64,000 bases of DNA from JAAUUJ01 sp964392245 (GCA_964392245.1 CAYMOX010000008.1:1-64000); one strand, 5' to 3'. Shown: positions 37,453 through 46,906, counted from the stretch's first letter. Notes: generated by a model not told the origin, from the letters alone. Numbers and translations: made by a program.

Positions 37453-37525
37453 TGGTGCATACCAGGTGGCGATCTGTAAAAATCCTACTTGGACCTGGGA
37501 TGACAAAGGCAATGGAGGGCAATCC

Positions 37526-38635
37526 ATGATCGATGCAAATCCTGCCGTGGGGCAACAAACTTTCTTCTCTCGTTTAGGTATGCTGCTGGTGTGCCTGACT
37601 TTGCTGGTGGTGGGCTTCTGTCAGCCTGTCCAGGCCTTGCCGCAGGGGGATGCCATCACCGATAGCCGCACCATCTTACGCCAGACCCTTCCCATCGGGG
37701 AAACGACACTGCAGCAGGTGGATGACACCATTGTTGGCGTTAAAGATGATCTGAAGTACAAACGCTGGTCTGCGGCCCGTGCCCACTTGCGGGATGCTTC
37801 CAGTCTGCTTGCCCGCAAAAAAGATCAGCTTCTCAGCGAGTTAGATGAGGCTAACCGTGCTTCTGCAGCGGACACGATGGATCGTTTGCGGGAGGATCTG
37901 AACCAGATGGAGGAGCAACTCAAGCTCAAGTCGAAAGGAAAGGCGGAGGCCCTGGACTACTTTGAGCTGGCCCTGGGAGAACTGGAGTCCCTGGAGTCCA
38001 ATTGGGTGCGAGATTTCCCTTACTCCATTCCTGAGGAGTACGAGCATTTGCCCCGGCTCCTTGGACGTGCACAGGTGGAGCTGGAAACCACTGCGGGTCG
38101 CATGGTGATTACCCTGGATGGCTACAGTGCTCCCCTGACTGCCGGAAATTTTGCAGATCTGGTGCAGAAGGGCTTTTACTATGATCTGCCCATTGATCGG
38201 GTGGAAACTTTTTATGTGATTCAAGCGGGTGATCCTCCGGGAGATGCAGACGGCTACATTGATCCGGAAACCGGCAAGAAGCGCACCATTCCCCTGGAGA
38301 TCCGGGTGCAGGGTGAAGCCAAGCCCTATTACGGAGATACTCTGGTCAACCTAGGACTGTGGGATCAGGCCCCCGCCTTGCCCTTTTCGGCTGCAGGTAC
38401 GGTGGCCATGGCCCGCTATCCCGATGATCCCAATAGCGCTTCCTCACAATTCTTTATCTTTATTGCCGAGCCGGATCTGACCCCTGCCGGACTGAATTTA
38501 ATGGATGGCCGTTTTGCCGCCTTTGGCTACATTACCGATGGCCTGGAGGTGATGTATGACATTAAGCCCGAGGATCGGATTCTTTCGGCCAGGGTGATTT
38601 CTGGCGAGCACAACCTGATCCTGCCGACGGCATGA
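37526..38635 (+). CDS. Thylakoid-lumen cyclophilin-type peptidyl-prolyl isomerase (CYP38/TLP40-like)
   Basis: 369 residues. The ATG at 37526 is chosen because GGAGGGC lies six bases upstream; a GTG at 37466 in the same frame lacks this. The signal peptide ends near PVQA-LPQG. Residues about 30-180 form the helical N-terminal region of the CYP38 family (QVDDTIVGVKDDLKYKRW, then charged helices). Residues 180-369 are the cyclophilin domain (VELETTAGRMVITLDGY, SSQFFIF, NLMDGRFAAFGY). Chloroplast and cyanobacterial relatives assist photosystem II assembly in the lumen. The canonical prolyl-isomerase Arg/Phe site is only partly kept, as in other CYP38 proteins, so it may act mainly as a chaperone. 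A Psb35-like gene follows on the same strand after about 60 bases. Confidence 0.9.
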   Translation: MIDANPAVGQQTFFSRLGMLLVCLTLLVVGFCQPVQALPQGDAITDSRTILRQTLPIGETTLQQVDDTIVGVKDDLKYKRWSAARAHLRDASSLLARKKDQLLSELDEANRASAADTMDRLREDLNQMEEQLKLKSKGKAEALDYFELALGELESLESNWVRDFPYSIPEEYEHLPRLLGRAQVELETTAGRMVITLDGYSAPLTAGNFADLVQKGFYYDLPIDRVETFYVIQAGDPPGDADGYIDPETGKKRTIPLEIRVQGEAKPYYGDTLVNLGLWDQAPALPFSAAGTVAMARYPDDPNSASSQFFIFIAEPDLTPAGLNLMDGRFAAFGYITDGLEVMYDIKPEDRILSARVISGEHNLILPTA

Positions 38636-38694
38636 GAAGATAAAGCAAATGTATTTTGCCGAACACAACACTGCCCATCTGAATGGAGGCTGTT

Positions 38695-38913
38695 ATGGAT
38701 CCCACTGCCCCTGCCAATACCATCCCTACCCTGCCGTTGGTGGTCCTGGGAGTTGGCTTTGTTGCTGCTGTAACTCTGGGATCCATTGCCTGGTTTAATT
38801 CCAAGCGACCCCCAGGGTGGGAAACCGCTGAACGGCCTGATTATGTTCCCAAGGTGTCTGAGGATGCACCGGACGCTGTGAAACCCGATACCTCCTCCGA
38901 TTCACAACCCTGA
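38695..38913 (+). CDS. Small single-helix membrane protein, Psb35-like (Ssl2148 family)
   Basis: 72 residues. GGAGG at 38685-38689, five bases before ATG 38695, fixes the start; an upstream ATG at 38683 would overlap it. There is one membrane helix (residues about 10-33, LPLVVLGVGFVAAVTLGSIAW), then NSKRPPGWETAERPDYVPKV and an acidic tail. The PPGWE and ERPDYVPKV parts recall the cyanobacterial Psb35/Ssl2148 proteins, small partners of photosystem II CP47 or high-light-inducible proteins. That identification is from memory of the motif. Its position after the CYP38-like gene fits a photosystem assembly role. Confidence 0.7.
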   Translation: MDPTAPANTIPTLPLVVLGVGFVAAVTLGSIAWFNSKRPPGWETAERPDYVPKVSEDAPDAVKPDTSSDSQP

Positions 38914-39015
38914 AGATCTGACACTTGCCGTCAAACCCAACCTGTATTCACCGGATCTGTCTGGTGGGGTCGAGTGCGTAACGCCTAGAATTTCAGAGAG
39001 ACTCCCTATCCCTGG

Positions 39016-40722
39016 ATGGATCGAATGCTGAAGCGGCTACGCATCGATAACTTTGCTTTGATCGAAAAGCTGGATGTGGAATTTGCTCCAGGGTTGAACG
39101 TCCTCACTGGTGAGACGGGGGCCGGGAAATCCATTCTTCTAGATGCCCTGGATGCTGCCCTGGGGGGATCAGTTTCCACTAAGTCGATCCGAACAGGTGC
39201 CAAAAAAGCTTTGATTGAGGCGGTGTTTGCCCCCACTCCTGCAGTGTTGCAGTGGCTGGAAGAGCAGGCAATTGATCCACTAGAGGAAGGGATTGTCAGT
39301 AGCCGTGAAATTGGGGAGCGCACCACCCGCTCCCGTGTGAATGGAGTCCTGGTCAACAAACTGCAAATGCAGGGGCTGCGAGCCTGTTTGATTGAAATTA
39401 CCGCCCAGGGACAAACCCTCCAGCTGCAGGATCCGCAAAACCAGCGGCGATGGTTGGATGAGTTTGCTGGAGAGGAAACTTTGCAAGTGCGACACCAGGT
39501 CCAGGCGGCCCATCGCCAGTGGATGGCTGCAAGAACAGCTCTGGAAACCTGTCAACGCGATCAGCAAAACCGCCTGCAACGGTTAGATATTCTGCAGTTT
39601 CAAGCCCAGGAGTTGGGGGCATTGCGTCTGGAGTCGCCTGATGAACTGGAAAGTCTAGAGCGGGAACGGGATCGACTCTCCCACAGCGTGGATTTGCAAA
39701 AGCAAAGCTATGAGATCTATCAGCTGCTCTACCAGAATGAAGGGGAGCGTCCAACGGCTGCCGATCTGGTGGGGGAAGCGGAGCGGATCCTGGAAGCCAT
39801 GGTGGAAGTGGATCCAGAGTTGCAATCGGTGGCAGAGATGGTCAGCAGTGCCCTGATCCAGGTGGAGGAAGCGGCCCGACTCCTCTATGACTACGGAGAA
39901 AGCCTGGAAGCCAATCCCACGCGGCTGAGTAAGATTGAACGTCGGATTACCCAGCTTAAACAGATCTGTCGCAAGTATGGCCCCAGTCTCGCCGAGGTGA
40001 TTGCCCATGCAGAGCGGGTCACGGAGGAACTGGACTTGCTCAAGGATCAGGGGGCCAGTTTAGAAGAACTGGAAGCGCAGGAAAAAGCCACCCGCACCGT
40101 TCTGGAAGCACGCTGTACCCAGCTGACCCATCTACGCCAGCAGGCGGCCACGCAATTAGAAGCCAACCTGATTACAGAACTGGAACCTTTGGGAATGCAA
40201 GGGGTGCGTTTTCAGGTCCAGATCTCCTCCGGTACCCTCAGTGCCGAAGGACAGGATCAGATTACCTATTTGATCAGCCCCAACCCTGGCGAACCGCTTC
40301 AACCTCTGGCGGCTACGGCCTCAGGGGGGGAAATGAGTCGTTTTCTGTTGGCGATGAAGGCCGTCTTTACCCGTGTGGATCCGGTGTCAGCTCTGGTGTT
40401 TGATGAAATCGATGCCGGGGTTTCAGGCAAAATGGCCCAGGCGATTGCCCATAAACTGCTCACCATTGCCCGCGATCATCAGATCCTCTGTGTTACACAC
40501 CAACCCTTGATTGCTGCCATGGCCGATCACCACATCCGCGTCAGCAAAGCTGTGAAACAGAAACGGACTCGGGTAGAAGTGGATACCTTGTCTGAGCAGG
40601 ATCGGCGACATGAACTGGCGCAGTTAACCGCAGGTCATTCTGCTCAAGATGCCCTGGGTCTGGTGGAGTCACTGTTGAGTCAGGCAGCTCAGCTACGCTC
40701 TCGGCAGATGGTCTCTAAATAG
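39016..40722 (+). CDS. recN: DNA repair protein RecN
   Basis: 568 residues, the usual RecN length. It is an SMC-like ATPase of double-strand break repair. Walker A is GETGAGKSILLDAL (residues about 33-46). Long coiled-coil arms fill residues 150-370 (LESLERERDRL, SKIERRITQLKQICRKYGPS). The signature ATASGGEMSRFLLAMK and Walker B ALVFDEIDAGVSG are followed by the H-loop VTHQP. The ATG at 39025 (MLKRLRIDNFALI), preceded by GGATGG, is as likely a start as 39016. Convergent with the anti-sigma gene, 16 bases apart. Confidence 0.96.
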   Translation: MDRMLKRLRIDNFALIEKLDVEFAPGLNVLTGETGAGKSILLDALDAALGGSVSTKSIRTGAKKALIEAVFAPTPAVLQWLEEQAIDPLEEGIVSSREIGERTTRSRVNGVLVNKLQMQGLRACLIEITAQGQTLQLQDPQNQRRWLDEFAGEETLQVRHQVQAAHRQWMAARTALETCQRDQQNRLQRLDILQFQAQELGALRLESPDELESLERERDRLSHSVDLQKQSYEIYQLLYQNEGERPTAADLVGEAERILEAMVEVDPELQSVAEMVSSALIQVEEAARLLYDYGESLEANPTRLSKIERRITQLKQICRKYGPSLAEVIAHAERVTEELDLLKDQGASLEELEAQEKATRTVLEARCTQLTHLRQQAATQLEANLITELEPLGMQGVRFQVQISSGTLSAEGQDQITYLISPNPGEPLQPLAATASGGEMSRFLLAMKAVFTRVDPVSALVFDEIDAGVSGKMAQAIAHKLLTIARDHQILCVTHQPLIAAMADHHIRVSKAVKQKRTRVEVDTLSEQDRRHELAQLTAGHSAQDALGLVESLLSQAAQLRSRQMVSK

Positions 40723-40738
40723 CTGGCAGGGTCTGCCC

Positions 40739-41680
40739 CTAAGATTCTCCTGAAAGCACACAGTCATCCAGAGAAGCATGAAAGAAAAAAAGGCATCCCG
40801 ATTCTGTCAACGGAGCATGAGAGGATCCAGGATCTGAACGCAGATAGTCTCCCGCCCGCAGCACCGTGCCGTCATCCAAGATGAGATCCCCAGAGAGCAT
40901 GTAGATCTCTTCAGCTTGGGCATGCCGATGACAGGGATACTGGCTGCCCGCCTCTGCCCGCAGTAACCCCACCACTTCCCGTGTTACAGGATCCTGGTGA
41001 AAAAGGGCAACCCGGATCCCCTCTGCTAGATGAGGACGCCACTGCAGATCTGCAGAGCGCACTAGTTGAGAACCTGTAATGGGTGTTGTTCGTTCTGCTT
41101 CAGTGAAGGGAACGGGCTCCAGGGGTTCTAGAAACTGATCCTCGTAACAGACATGCACCAGGCATAGACATCCGCCCAGGGTGCGATGGGGATGCTGGGA
41201 CTCAGGAACTGAGCGAATATAGTCTCCGGCTGTCAAAACGGTATTGTAGATGATCAGATCTCCCTCCAGCATGTAAATTTCTTCGGGTCCAGCATGCCGA
41301 TGGACAGGATAGTAGGCACCTGCCTCCCCTTGCATGAGGGCAACCATCTCTTTTTTCTCTGTATCCAAATACAGCTGTGCGACCTTGACTCCCGCCACTG
41401 GATGGGGCTGCCACTGCCGATCAGAGACATGCTGGATCAAAATTTCCAGAGGATCAGGTTCGGTTCGGAGGCGATGTTGCAGACGTGTCTTTAAGTCTGG
41501 GGCAGGCGTCACAGGTGTAACTAAATAGGGAAGACAGGCAAGCGTTTCTGTAATCAGATTCAGCTCAGCCTGGAGCCATTCGTTGTGAATGAGTTCGACT
41601 TCAAACGCATCCCTCTCCACTGGATCCAGCAGATCTAGCGCATACCACGCCACCGTATTCTGCAGTTCGAGATCATTCAT
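40739..41680 (-). CDS. ChrR-type cupin anti-sigma factor with two cupin domains
   Basis: 313 residues. The N-terminal helical part (1-70, YALDLLDPVERDAFE) resembles sigma-binding anti-sigma domains but lacks a zinc HxxxCxxC motif. Two homologous cupins follow, about 80-185 (VHRHAGPEEIYMLEGD) and 200-313 (CHRHAQAEEIYMLSGD), each with the His-His-Glu metal set. The classic ChrR has one. In Rhodobacter ChrR holds an ECF sigma factor and its cupin is needed for release by singlet oxygen. The sigma gene lies directly upstream, 22 bases away, in the same operon, so it is the likely partner. Confidence 0.88.
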   Translation of the reverse strand: MNDLELQNTVAWYALDLLDPVERDAFEVELIHNEWLQAELNLITETLACLPYLVTPVTPAPDLKTRLQHRLRTEPDPLEILIQHVSDRQWQPHPVAGVKVAQLYLDTEKKEMVALMQGEAGAYYPVHRHAGPEEIYMLEGDLIIYNTVLTAGDYIRSVPESQHPHRTLGGCLCLVHVCYEDQFLEPLEPVPFTEAERTTPITGSQLVRSADLQWRPHLAEGIRVALFHQDPVTREVVGLLRAEAGSQYPCHRHAQAEEIYMLSGDLILDDGTVLRAGDYLRSDPGSSHAPLTESGCLFFFHASLDDCVLSGES

Positions 41681-41702
41681 TGCGGAGTTCTTTACATTGC
41701 GC

Positions 41703-42308
41703 TTAAGTACCAGTGTAATGCGAATTCCCCCATTGACCGTCCAGCTGGAGCAACGAGCGGAGCTTACTTAGTCCCAATCGCAGCCGAGTTTTGACCGTGC
41801 CAACAGGGACATTTAAGTGTTCCGCAATTCTGGCCTGGGTCCAGCCGTGAAAGTAGGCCAGCAGGATCACTTCACTTTGCTCTGGAGGGATTTTCTCAAG
41901 AGCAGATCTAACTGCTGACTGCCGCTCCCTTTGTAAGATGTGATCTTCTGGGCTTGCAGTGAAAGGGGTATGCCCTTCTCGAAAGATTTCCAGGGTGGTG
42001 AGGGCACGCAGTGAACGTTGTTGCGAACGGATTTTATCCAGGGCACGGCTGCGTGTTAACAAAAAGAGCCAGGCCTCCACCCGCCCTCGCTGTGGATCGT
42101 AGGACTTTGCTGTACGCCAGATTTGACTGAAGACATCCAGAACCACCTCTTCGGCATCCTCCACGGATCCCAGCATTTTGCAGGCTAGCCCCAGCAGGAT
42201 GCGAGCATAGCGGTCGTAAAGTTCCGAGAGGGCAGACTGATCGTGTTGAGCAATCCGCTGCAGTAATTGCGACTCATTGGTCAAGTGATTGGGGTTGGGA
42301 TCTGACAT
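41703..42308 (-). CDS. RNA polymerase ECF sigma factor
   Basis: 201 residues, complete. Region 2 (about 15-95) has LYDRYARILLGLACKMLG, EEVVLDVFSQIW and RGRVEAWLFLLTRSRALD. Region 4 (about 135-190) has ALEKIPPEQSEVILLAYF and IAEHLNVPVGTVKTRLR. There is no region 1 or 3, as in ECF factors. It lies directly upstream of the tandem-cupin anti-sigma gene, the arrangement of RpoE/ChrR-type oxidative-stress systems. The exact ECF group and target promoters cannot be read from this window. Confidence 0.93.
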   Translation of the reverse strand: MSDPNPNHLTNESQLLQRIAQHDQSALSELYDRYARILLGLACKMLGSVEDAEEVVLDVFSQIWRTAKSYDPQRGRVEAWLFLLTRSRALDKIRSQQRSLRALTTLEIFREGHTPFTASPEDHILQRERQSAVRSALEKIPPEQSEVILLAYFHGWTQARIAEHLNVPVGTVKTRLRLGLSKLRSLLQLDGQWGNSHYTGT

Positions 42309-42427
42309 AGCAAAGATCCAGGGAAAAGCAATGCAGGTTCCTCCGGCGAAAAGGAATAAGATTGCCTCCAGATTATGCCATGGGATTCTCTCTCTAGGAT
42401 GGGAGGCACGGTTGTCCAGTGATGGGA

Positions 42428-42619
42428 TCAGTGGGATGAACGGGTCTGAGAGCTTTCCTGGACCTGTCCACTCAAAATGCTGTTGGTCAGCACCGTCAGG
42501 GCTTTCAGATCTGCGGAATTAAAATGACGTGTTTGAAGTAAAAGTTGGATGCAGCGTTCCTGCCAGCTGTTCAGGATCCCGCTTTGGAGGGCGTCCTGCA
42601 CGATGTCCTGGATTCTCAT
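42428..42619 (-). CDS. Small helical protein of unknown function
   Basis: 63 residues from the Met at 42619 (start MRIQDIVQDALQSGILN). An upstream Met at 42688 adds 23 unconvincing residues. The pattern of a short helix, a GILN/GYL turn, a long helix with QLLLQT, then a helix ending before a polar tail (GQVQESSQ) resembles a family of 60-70 residue cyanobacterial proteins of unknown role that I recall but cannot name. It lies upstream of the sigma/anti-sigma operon on the same strand and is divergent from the FHA gene. Confidence 0.6.
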   Translation of the reverse strand: MRIQDIVQDALQSGILNSWQERCIQLLLQTRHFNSADLKALTVLTNSILSGQVQESSQTRSSH

Positions 42620-42763
42620 GGGTTCAGCCTCTGGGTGAACACCTACAGAGTGTCCCAAATTAGGGGATCCGGTGGTGACAACCCTCATCGGTTGATGTGA
42701 TCGACCTCACTCACCCCAGGCATGGGTATCTTATGCAACCTGCAGCTACACTGAAGGAGTTGG

Positions 42764-43243
42764 ATGGAAGACAGTTCTCGAACTTACCCCGCCATGACTG
42801 AAGCCACTTCTACACGAACCCATCACCTGTTGGTTGTTGATGATGACTCTGGTCGTAGAGTCTTTCGCCTAGAGGCCACCACCTATTCGATCGGTCGTGA
42901 TCCCACCTGCTCAATTCTGTTGCATTCACCGCTAGTTTCTCGCCAACATGCCCTTCTGGCTCGGATTGGGGGTGGGGAAGGAGCGGCGGGAGTGGGGTAT
43001 CGCATCTTTGATGGCAATTCCCAGGGAAAGCCCAGCAAGAACGGGATCCTGATACAAGGGGACCGGCGGAGTGCTCATGATCTTGAGGATGGCGATCTGA
43101 TTGAATTTGCCCCCGAGATTCGAGCCTGTTATTACATTCGCACCATGAGTGAAGAAGATATTGCTCGTTATACCCAGAGCACTCCGTTTCGCAGTATCAA
43201 GGCCATGCCCATTGATCAGATTGGGACCTCGGTGCTCGGGTAG
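42764..43243 (+). CDS. FHA-domain protein
   Basis: 159 residues. AAGGAG lies five bases before the ATG. A single forkhead-associated domain covers residues about 22-125, with the phosphothreonine-binding set GRDPTC, SRQHA and, later, SKNGILI. The C-terminal 30 residues (SEEDIARYTQ) are not recognised. FHA domains read phosphothreonine, so a Ser/Thr kinase partner elsewhere is expected; none lies nearby. Likely cytoplasmic. Confidence 0.88.
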   Translation: MEDSSRTYPAMTEATSTRTHHLLVVDDDSGRRVFRLEATTYSIGRDPTCSILLHSPLVSRQHALLARIGGGEGAAGVGYRIFDGNSQGKPSKNGILIQGDRRSAHDLEDGDLIEFAPEIRACYYIRTMSEEDIARYTQSTPFRSIKAMPIDQIGTSVLG

Positions 43244-43394
43244 AAGGGAAGGGATGGTAAATGAGAATTACCGAGATTGCTTTTCAAACCCTAAGTGTCT
43301 GGCCAGAGAATCGTCCGTCACTTATGATGTATTTATTTGATCTCGTTATAATAAAGGGCTGATTTGATTTGGTAAATTTACAATATAAGCCTTT

Positions 43395-45446
43395 GTGCTG
43401 AACTTTAATCTGGGAGCGAGAAGCGTTTTATGGTTGCGCTTGCTCAAGGCTCTTTTCCCAAAACGGCAACGGGTTCCTTCTGAGTTTCTCGAACTCAAGT
43501 ACATCCTGATCCGCACACTGATCCAGGAAATTTACGGTCAGCAACCCCTGGAGCAGGTCTTGTCGAAGGCTGCACAAGAGGTTTGTGATATTCTCCAGGC
43601 GGATCGAGTTTTGATCTACAGGCTAGGGGAGGCTGGGATCGGACAGGTGGTCTCTGAGGCTGTGGCCTCATCCATTACCCCTTTGCTCGGACAGGTCTTT
43701 GTGGATGAGTGCCTGCAGGGAGACTATCTGCTCAGGTTTAAGCGTCACTATGTCAAAGGGGCTGACGATATCGAGGCGGAGGGATATGCCCCCTGCTACC
43801 TGCAACTGTTAAAGAATCAGGGGATCCGCTCTAATCTGCTCGGGGCGATCTGGAGCCAGGAGCGACTCTGGGGATTAATATTTGTGCAACACTGCCACGG
43901 CTCCCATGCCTGGACCCCCTTTGAGGAGGATCTGGTGCGTGAATTACTGGATCCATTGGGACTGGCTATTCAGCAAGCTGAAGATGTTCAAACCCTGGAT
44001 CAATCTCAGCAAAAGTTAGCGGGAATTTTGAGCAATGCCAGTGCGGCGATTGTCAGTTTTCGTGTGGGAGCAACTCTGAATCAAAAGGAATATGACTATT
44101 TCTCAGACGGCTGCACCACCGTTTTTGGGTTCAGTCCTGAAGAGTTTAAAGCCACCCCCAACCTCTGGGAGTTCCGGATCCTGCAGCAGGATTTAGAAGC
44201 TGTCCGATCTCAGCTGGAGGAGATCATTTTTCAAGGGGGAGAACTCACCTTCAGATACCGTTTCTTGCACAAGGATGGCACACTGCACTGGATCTCGGAC
44301 TCCCTCAGTTCCTACTGGAATCGAGAACGGCAATGCTGGCAGGTGACGACCGTAGCCTACGACATCTCCGAGCAAAAACAACTGGAAATGGCCTTGCAGC
44401 AGTCGGAGCAACGGTTACAGAGCCTGATCGATCGGGCGGGAGCTGCCATTGCCGGATTTAGAGTCTCGGCACAGGGAACCTATCAGTACGACTACATCTC
44501 TGCGGGTTGTGAGCGCGTTTTTGGCTACAAGGCGGAAGAAATGTTGAGTGATCAAGATCTCTGGTGGACACAGGTTCACCCCGATGATCAACCTCACCTA
44601 CCGCGACCAGGGATCTACACGTTACCCCAACCTGTGCAGCAGGAATATCGTTTTTTTGCCAAAGATGGCTCCCTGCGCTGGATTGCCAACAGCTTCAGTA
44701 CCCAGGCCGATCCCCGCACGGGGGGGTGGGTGGCAACCGCCGTTGGTATTGACATCACAAATCGCAAGCTGGCGGAATTGCAGCTCTTGGAGCGAGAAGA
44801 ACAACTGCGGGCCTCTCTGCGTGAAAAAGATGTCCTGCTACAGGAAGTGCATCACCGCGTGAAAAATAATCTGCAGGTGATCTCCAGCTTGATGCGGCTA
44901 CAATCCCGCACTCTTAGCGAACCCTCGGCTCGGCAAGCCTTTCGAGACTGTCAGTACCGTATCCAGTCCATCGCTTTGATCCATGAACAGTTGTACTCTG
45001 AACATCAGCTAGCCTTAATCGATCTGGCCCGCTATGTGCCGCGATTGGCTCATGATATTTACTGCACCCTGGTGAGAGATGCCAAGCGGATCCGATTAGG
45101 GGTAGAAGCGGACTCAATTGAGCTGAATCTCGATCAGGCGATTGCCTGTGGGTTGATTTTAAATGAATTGATCACCAATGCTTGCAAACATGCGTTCCCT
45201 CAACAGTCGCAGGGTTTCATCCGTGTCGCTTGTCTGCAACGCTCGGGTCAGGCTAGTCTTTGTGTCTCAGATGATGGTATCGGTCTCCCCACCTCTGATC
45301 TGAGGCAGATCAATCCCGAATCCCTGGGACTGTCACTGGTTTGTGATCTGTGTTCTAAATTAAAAGGGGAGGTCAGTGTCACCCTGACTCAGGGCACCCA
45401 GATTTGTATCACCTGGCCGATAGCACCTGTCCCAGCTCCCTCTTAG
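43395..45446 (+). CDS. GAF-PAS-PAS sensor histidine kinase (HisKA_2 type), possible bilin-binding GAF
   Basis: 683 residues from a GTG start without a clear ribosome site. GAF domain about 35-200, with Cys134 in DIEAEGYAPCYLQLL and LWGLIFVQHCHG: the position and surroundings match the chromophore Cys of cyanobacteriochrome GAFs. Two PAS domains about 205-335 and 340-475 (FRYRFLHKDGTLHWI; YRFFAKDGSLRWI). The dimerisation/phosphoacceptor box is LLQEVHHRVKNNLQVISSL (HisKA_2), followed by an ATPase domain with LILNELITNACKHAFP and DDGIGLP. There is no transmembrane segment, so it is a soluble sensor. It is followed directly by a response regulator-kinase gene, its likely partner. The 150 bases upstream are AT-rich with TATAAT at 43347-43352 but no matching -35. 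Confidence 0.9.
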   Translation: MLNFNLGARSVLWLRLLKALFPKRQRVPSEFLELKYILIRTLIQEIYGQQPLEQVLSKAAQEVCDILQADRVLIYRLGEAGIGQVVSEAVASSITPLLGQVFVDECLQGDYLLRFKRHYVKGADDIEAEGYAPCYLQLLKNQGIRSNLLGAIWSQERLWGLIFVQHCHGSHAWTPFEEDLVRELLDPLGLAIQQAEDVQTLDQSQQKLAGILSNASAAIVSFRVGATLNQKEYDYFSDGCTTVFGFSPEEFKATPNLWEFRILQQDLEAVRSQLEEIIFQGGELTFRYRFLHKDGTLHWISDSLSSYWNRERQCWQVTTVAYDISEQKQLEMALQQSEQRLQSLIDRAGAAIAGFRVSAQGTYQYDYISAGCERVFGYKAEEMLSDQDLWWTQVHPDDQPHLPRPGIYTLPQPVQQEYRFFAKDGSLRWIANSFSTQADPRTGGWVATAVGIDITNRKLAELQLLEREEQLRASLREKDVLLQEVHHRVKNNLQVISSLMRLQSRTLSEPSARQAFRDCQYRIQSIALIHEQLYSEHQLALIDLARYVPRLAHDIYCTLVRDAKRIRLGVEADSIELNLDQAIACGLILNELITNACKHAFPQQSQGFIRVACLQRSGQASLCVSDDGIGLPTSDLRQINPESLGLSLVCDLCSKLKGEVSVTLTQGTQICITWPIAPVPAPS

Positions 45447-45457
45447 TGAGTTTCTCC

Positions 45458-46906
45458 ATGCTGGATCTTGGCAAAGCCAGGCTGTTTGTGGTTGAGGACG
45501 AGATTCTCGTTGCCCGCGATCTGCGCACCAGTCTGGAGGATTTGGGCTACACCGTCGTCGGTACCGCCACTTCCGGAGAGGAAGCTCTGGCTCAGATGCC
45601 TTTACTGAATCCCGACCTGATCCTAATGGATATTCGTCTGGAGGGAGAACTGGACGGGATCCAGACCGCTGAGACCATTCGCCGCCGATGGCGGATCCCC
45701 ACTCTGTATTTGACGGCACGTTCAGATCAGGAAACACTGCAACGAGCGAAGCAAACGCGGCCCCTGGGATTTCTGACCAAACCTCTGCGCTCTCAGGATC
45801 TGCAGGCAACGATTGAAATGGCTCTCATGCGCCGTCCTTGCCCTCTGGATGAAGTCCACCGCTGGCATCCTTTGTTTTTTATCCTCAATACGCTGGAGGA
45901 GGCTGTGGTGGTGGTCAACCATCATAGCCGGATCACCCATACCAATCCGGCTGCCGATCTGGCGTTGGGATCTTCTCATGAAAGTCTGGCTGGACAGGCT
46001 GCTGAGCAGATTTTACCCTTGCCAGCCCATATTTGCAGCTGGGATATGATTCACAACAGCCCAGGACCTATCCTGCTTCCCCCAGAGTTTTCTATCCCCC
46101 TACGCTCAGGACGACATCTGCATTTGCATCAAGCCCGCGCCATTCCGTTCCAAGATGAGGAAGGATCACCTCAGGGGGCCATGCTGATCTGGGATCCTCA
46201 GGTTCCCAATAGCCAGTTGATCCATGCCTTTGTGGAAACCATCTCCCATGAGTTGAAGACCCCCCTGACGGCCATGAAAATGGCGTTGCACTTGCTGAAG
46301 CTTGCCCGACACAATTCGCCTCATCCAGAACCCAGTCCTACTGACCAGCGGTACCTGGGGATCCTCGATAAAGAATTGGAAAAAGAAATTGAACTGGTGA
46401 ATTCCCTGCTAGATTTCGAGCGATTGGAATACCTGGCAGCCCCTCTGGAGATGCAATCTCTGGATCTGTATTCCTGGCTCCTGCAGCATTTGCAGCAATG
46501 GGAAGCTAGGGTGGCGGCGGCTAACCTGACTCTCACCTGGGATCTCCCTGCCTCCCTGCCTTCCATTCAAACCGATCCTTCCCATCTGGAGAGAATCCTG
46601 AACGAACTGCTCAGCAACGCCTGTCGCTTCAGCCCAAGCGGAGAATCGATTCATGTGCAACTGATCCTGGAGGATCAAACTCTGCAGTTCAGGATCACTA
46701 ACACGGGGGTGACGATTGCCGAATCCTATCACACCCTCATTTTCAAACCTTTTTATCGTGTTCCCTCCACTGATCCTTACCAGTTTCCAGGCACTGGCTT
46801 GGGGTTAGCCACAGTGCAACATCTGGTGAGTCTTCTCGGGGGATCGATTCAGGTGGAAAGCGGGAATCACCAGGTGTGTTTCCAGTTCAATTTGCCCATT
46901 GGCTAG
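45458..46906 (+). CDS. Hybrid response regulator-histidine kinase (REC-PAS-HisKA-HATPase)
   Basis: 482 residues from ATG 45458; a GTG at 45446 that shares its G with the previous stop is the alternative. The N-terminal receiver (about 8-130) has VVEDE, LILMDIRL (phosphoacceptor Asp), YLTA and LTKPL. A PAS-like part follows (150-265). The kinase core has ISHELKTPLTAMKMAL (H-box), LLSNACRFSP (N-box) and GTGLGLATVQHL (G2). A receiver ahead of a kinase suggests input by phosphotransfer from the GAF-PAS kinase directly upstream. The output target is not in this window. Confidence 0.9.
   Translation: MLDLGKARLFVVEDEILVARDLRTSLEDLGYTVVGTATSGEEALAQMPLLNPDLILMDIRLEGELDGIQTAETIRRRWRIPTLYLTARSDQETLQRAKQTRPLGFLTKPLRSQDLQATIEMALMRRPCPLDEVHRWHPLFFILNTLEEAVVVVNHHSRITHTNPAADLALGSSHESLAGQAAEQILPLPAHICSWDMIHNSPGPILLPPEFSIPLRSGRHLHLHQARAIPFQDEEGSPQGAMLIWDPQVPNSQLIHAFVETISHELKTPLTAMKMALHLLKLARHNSPHPEPSPTDQRYLGILDKELEKEIELVNSLLDFERLEYLAAPLEMQSLDLYSWLLQHLQQWEARVAAANLTLTWDLPASLPSIQTDPSHLERILNELLSNACRFSPSGESIHVQLILEDQTLQFRITNTGVTIAESYHTLIFKPFYRVPSTDPYQFPGTGLGLATVQHLVSLLGGSIQVESGNHQVCFQFNLPIG

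Noticed and set aside
40725..40737. GGCAG-GGT-CTGCC hairpin between recN and the anti-sigma gene as a terminator
   Set aside because: The stem is only five pairs and there is no T-run on either side.
43324..43352. Promoter before the GAF-PAS kinase gene
   Set aside because: TATAAT is present at 43347 but the -35 position reads ATGATG; too weak to list as a feature.
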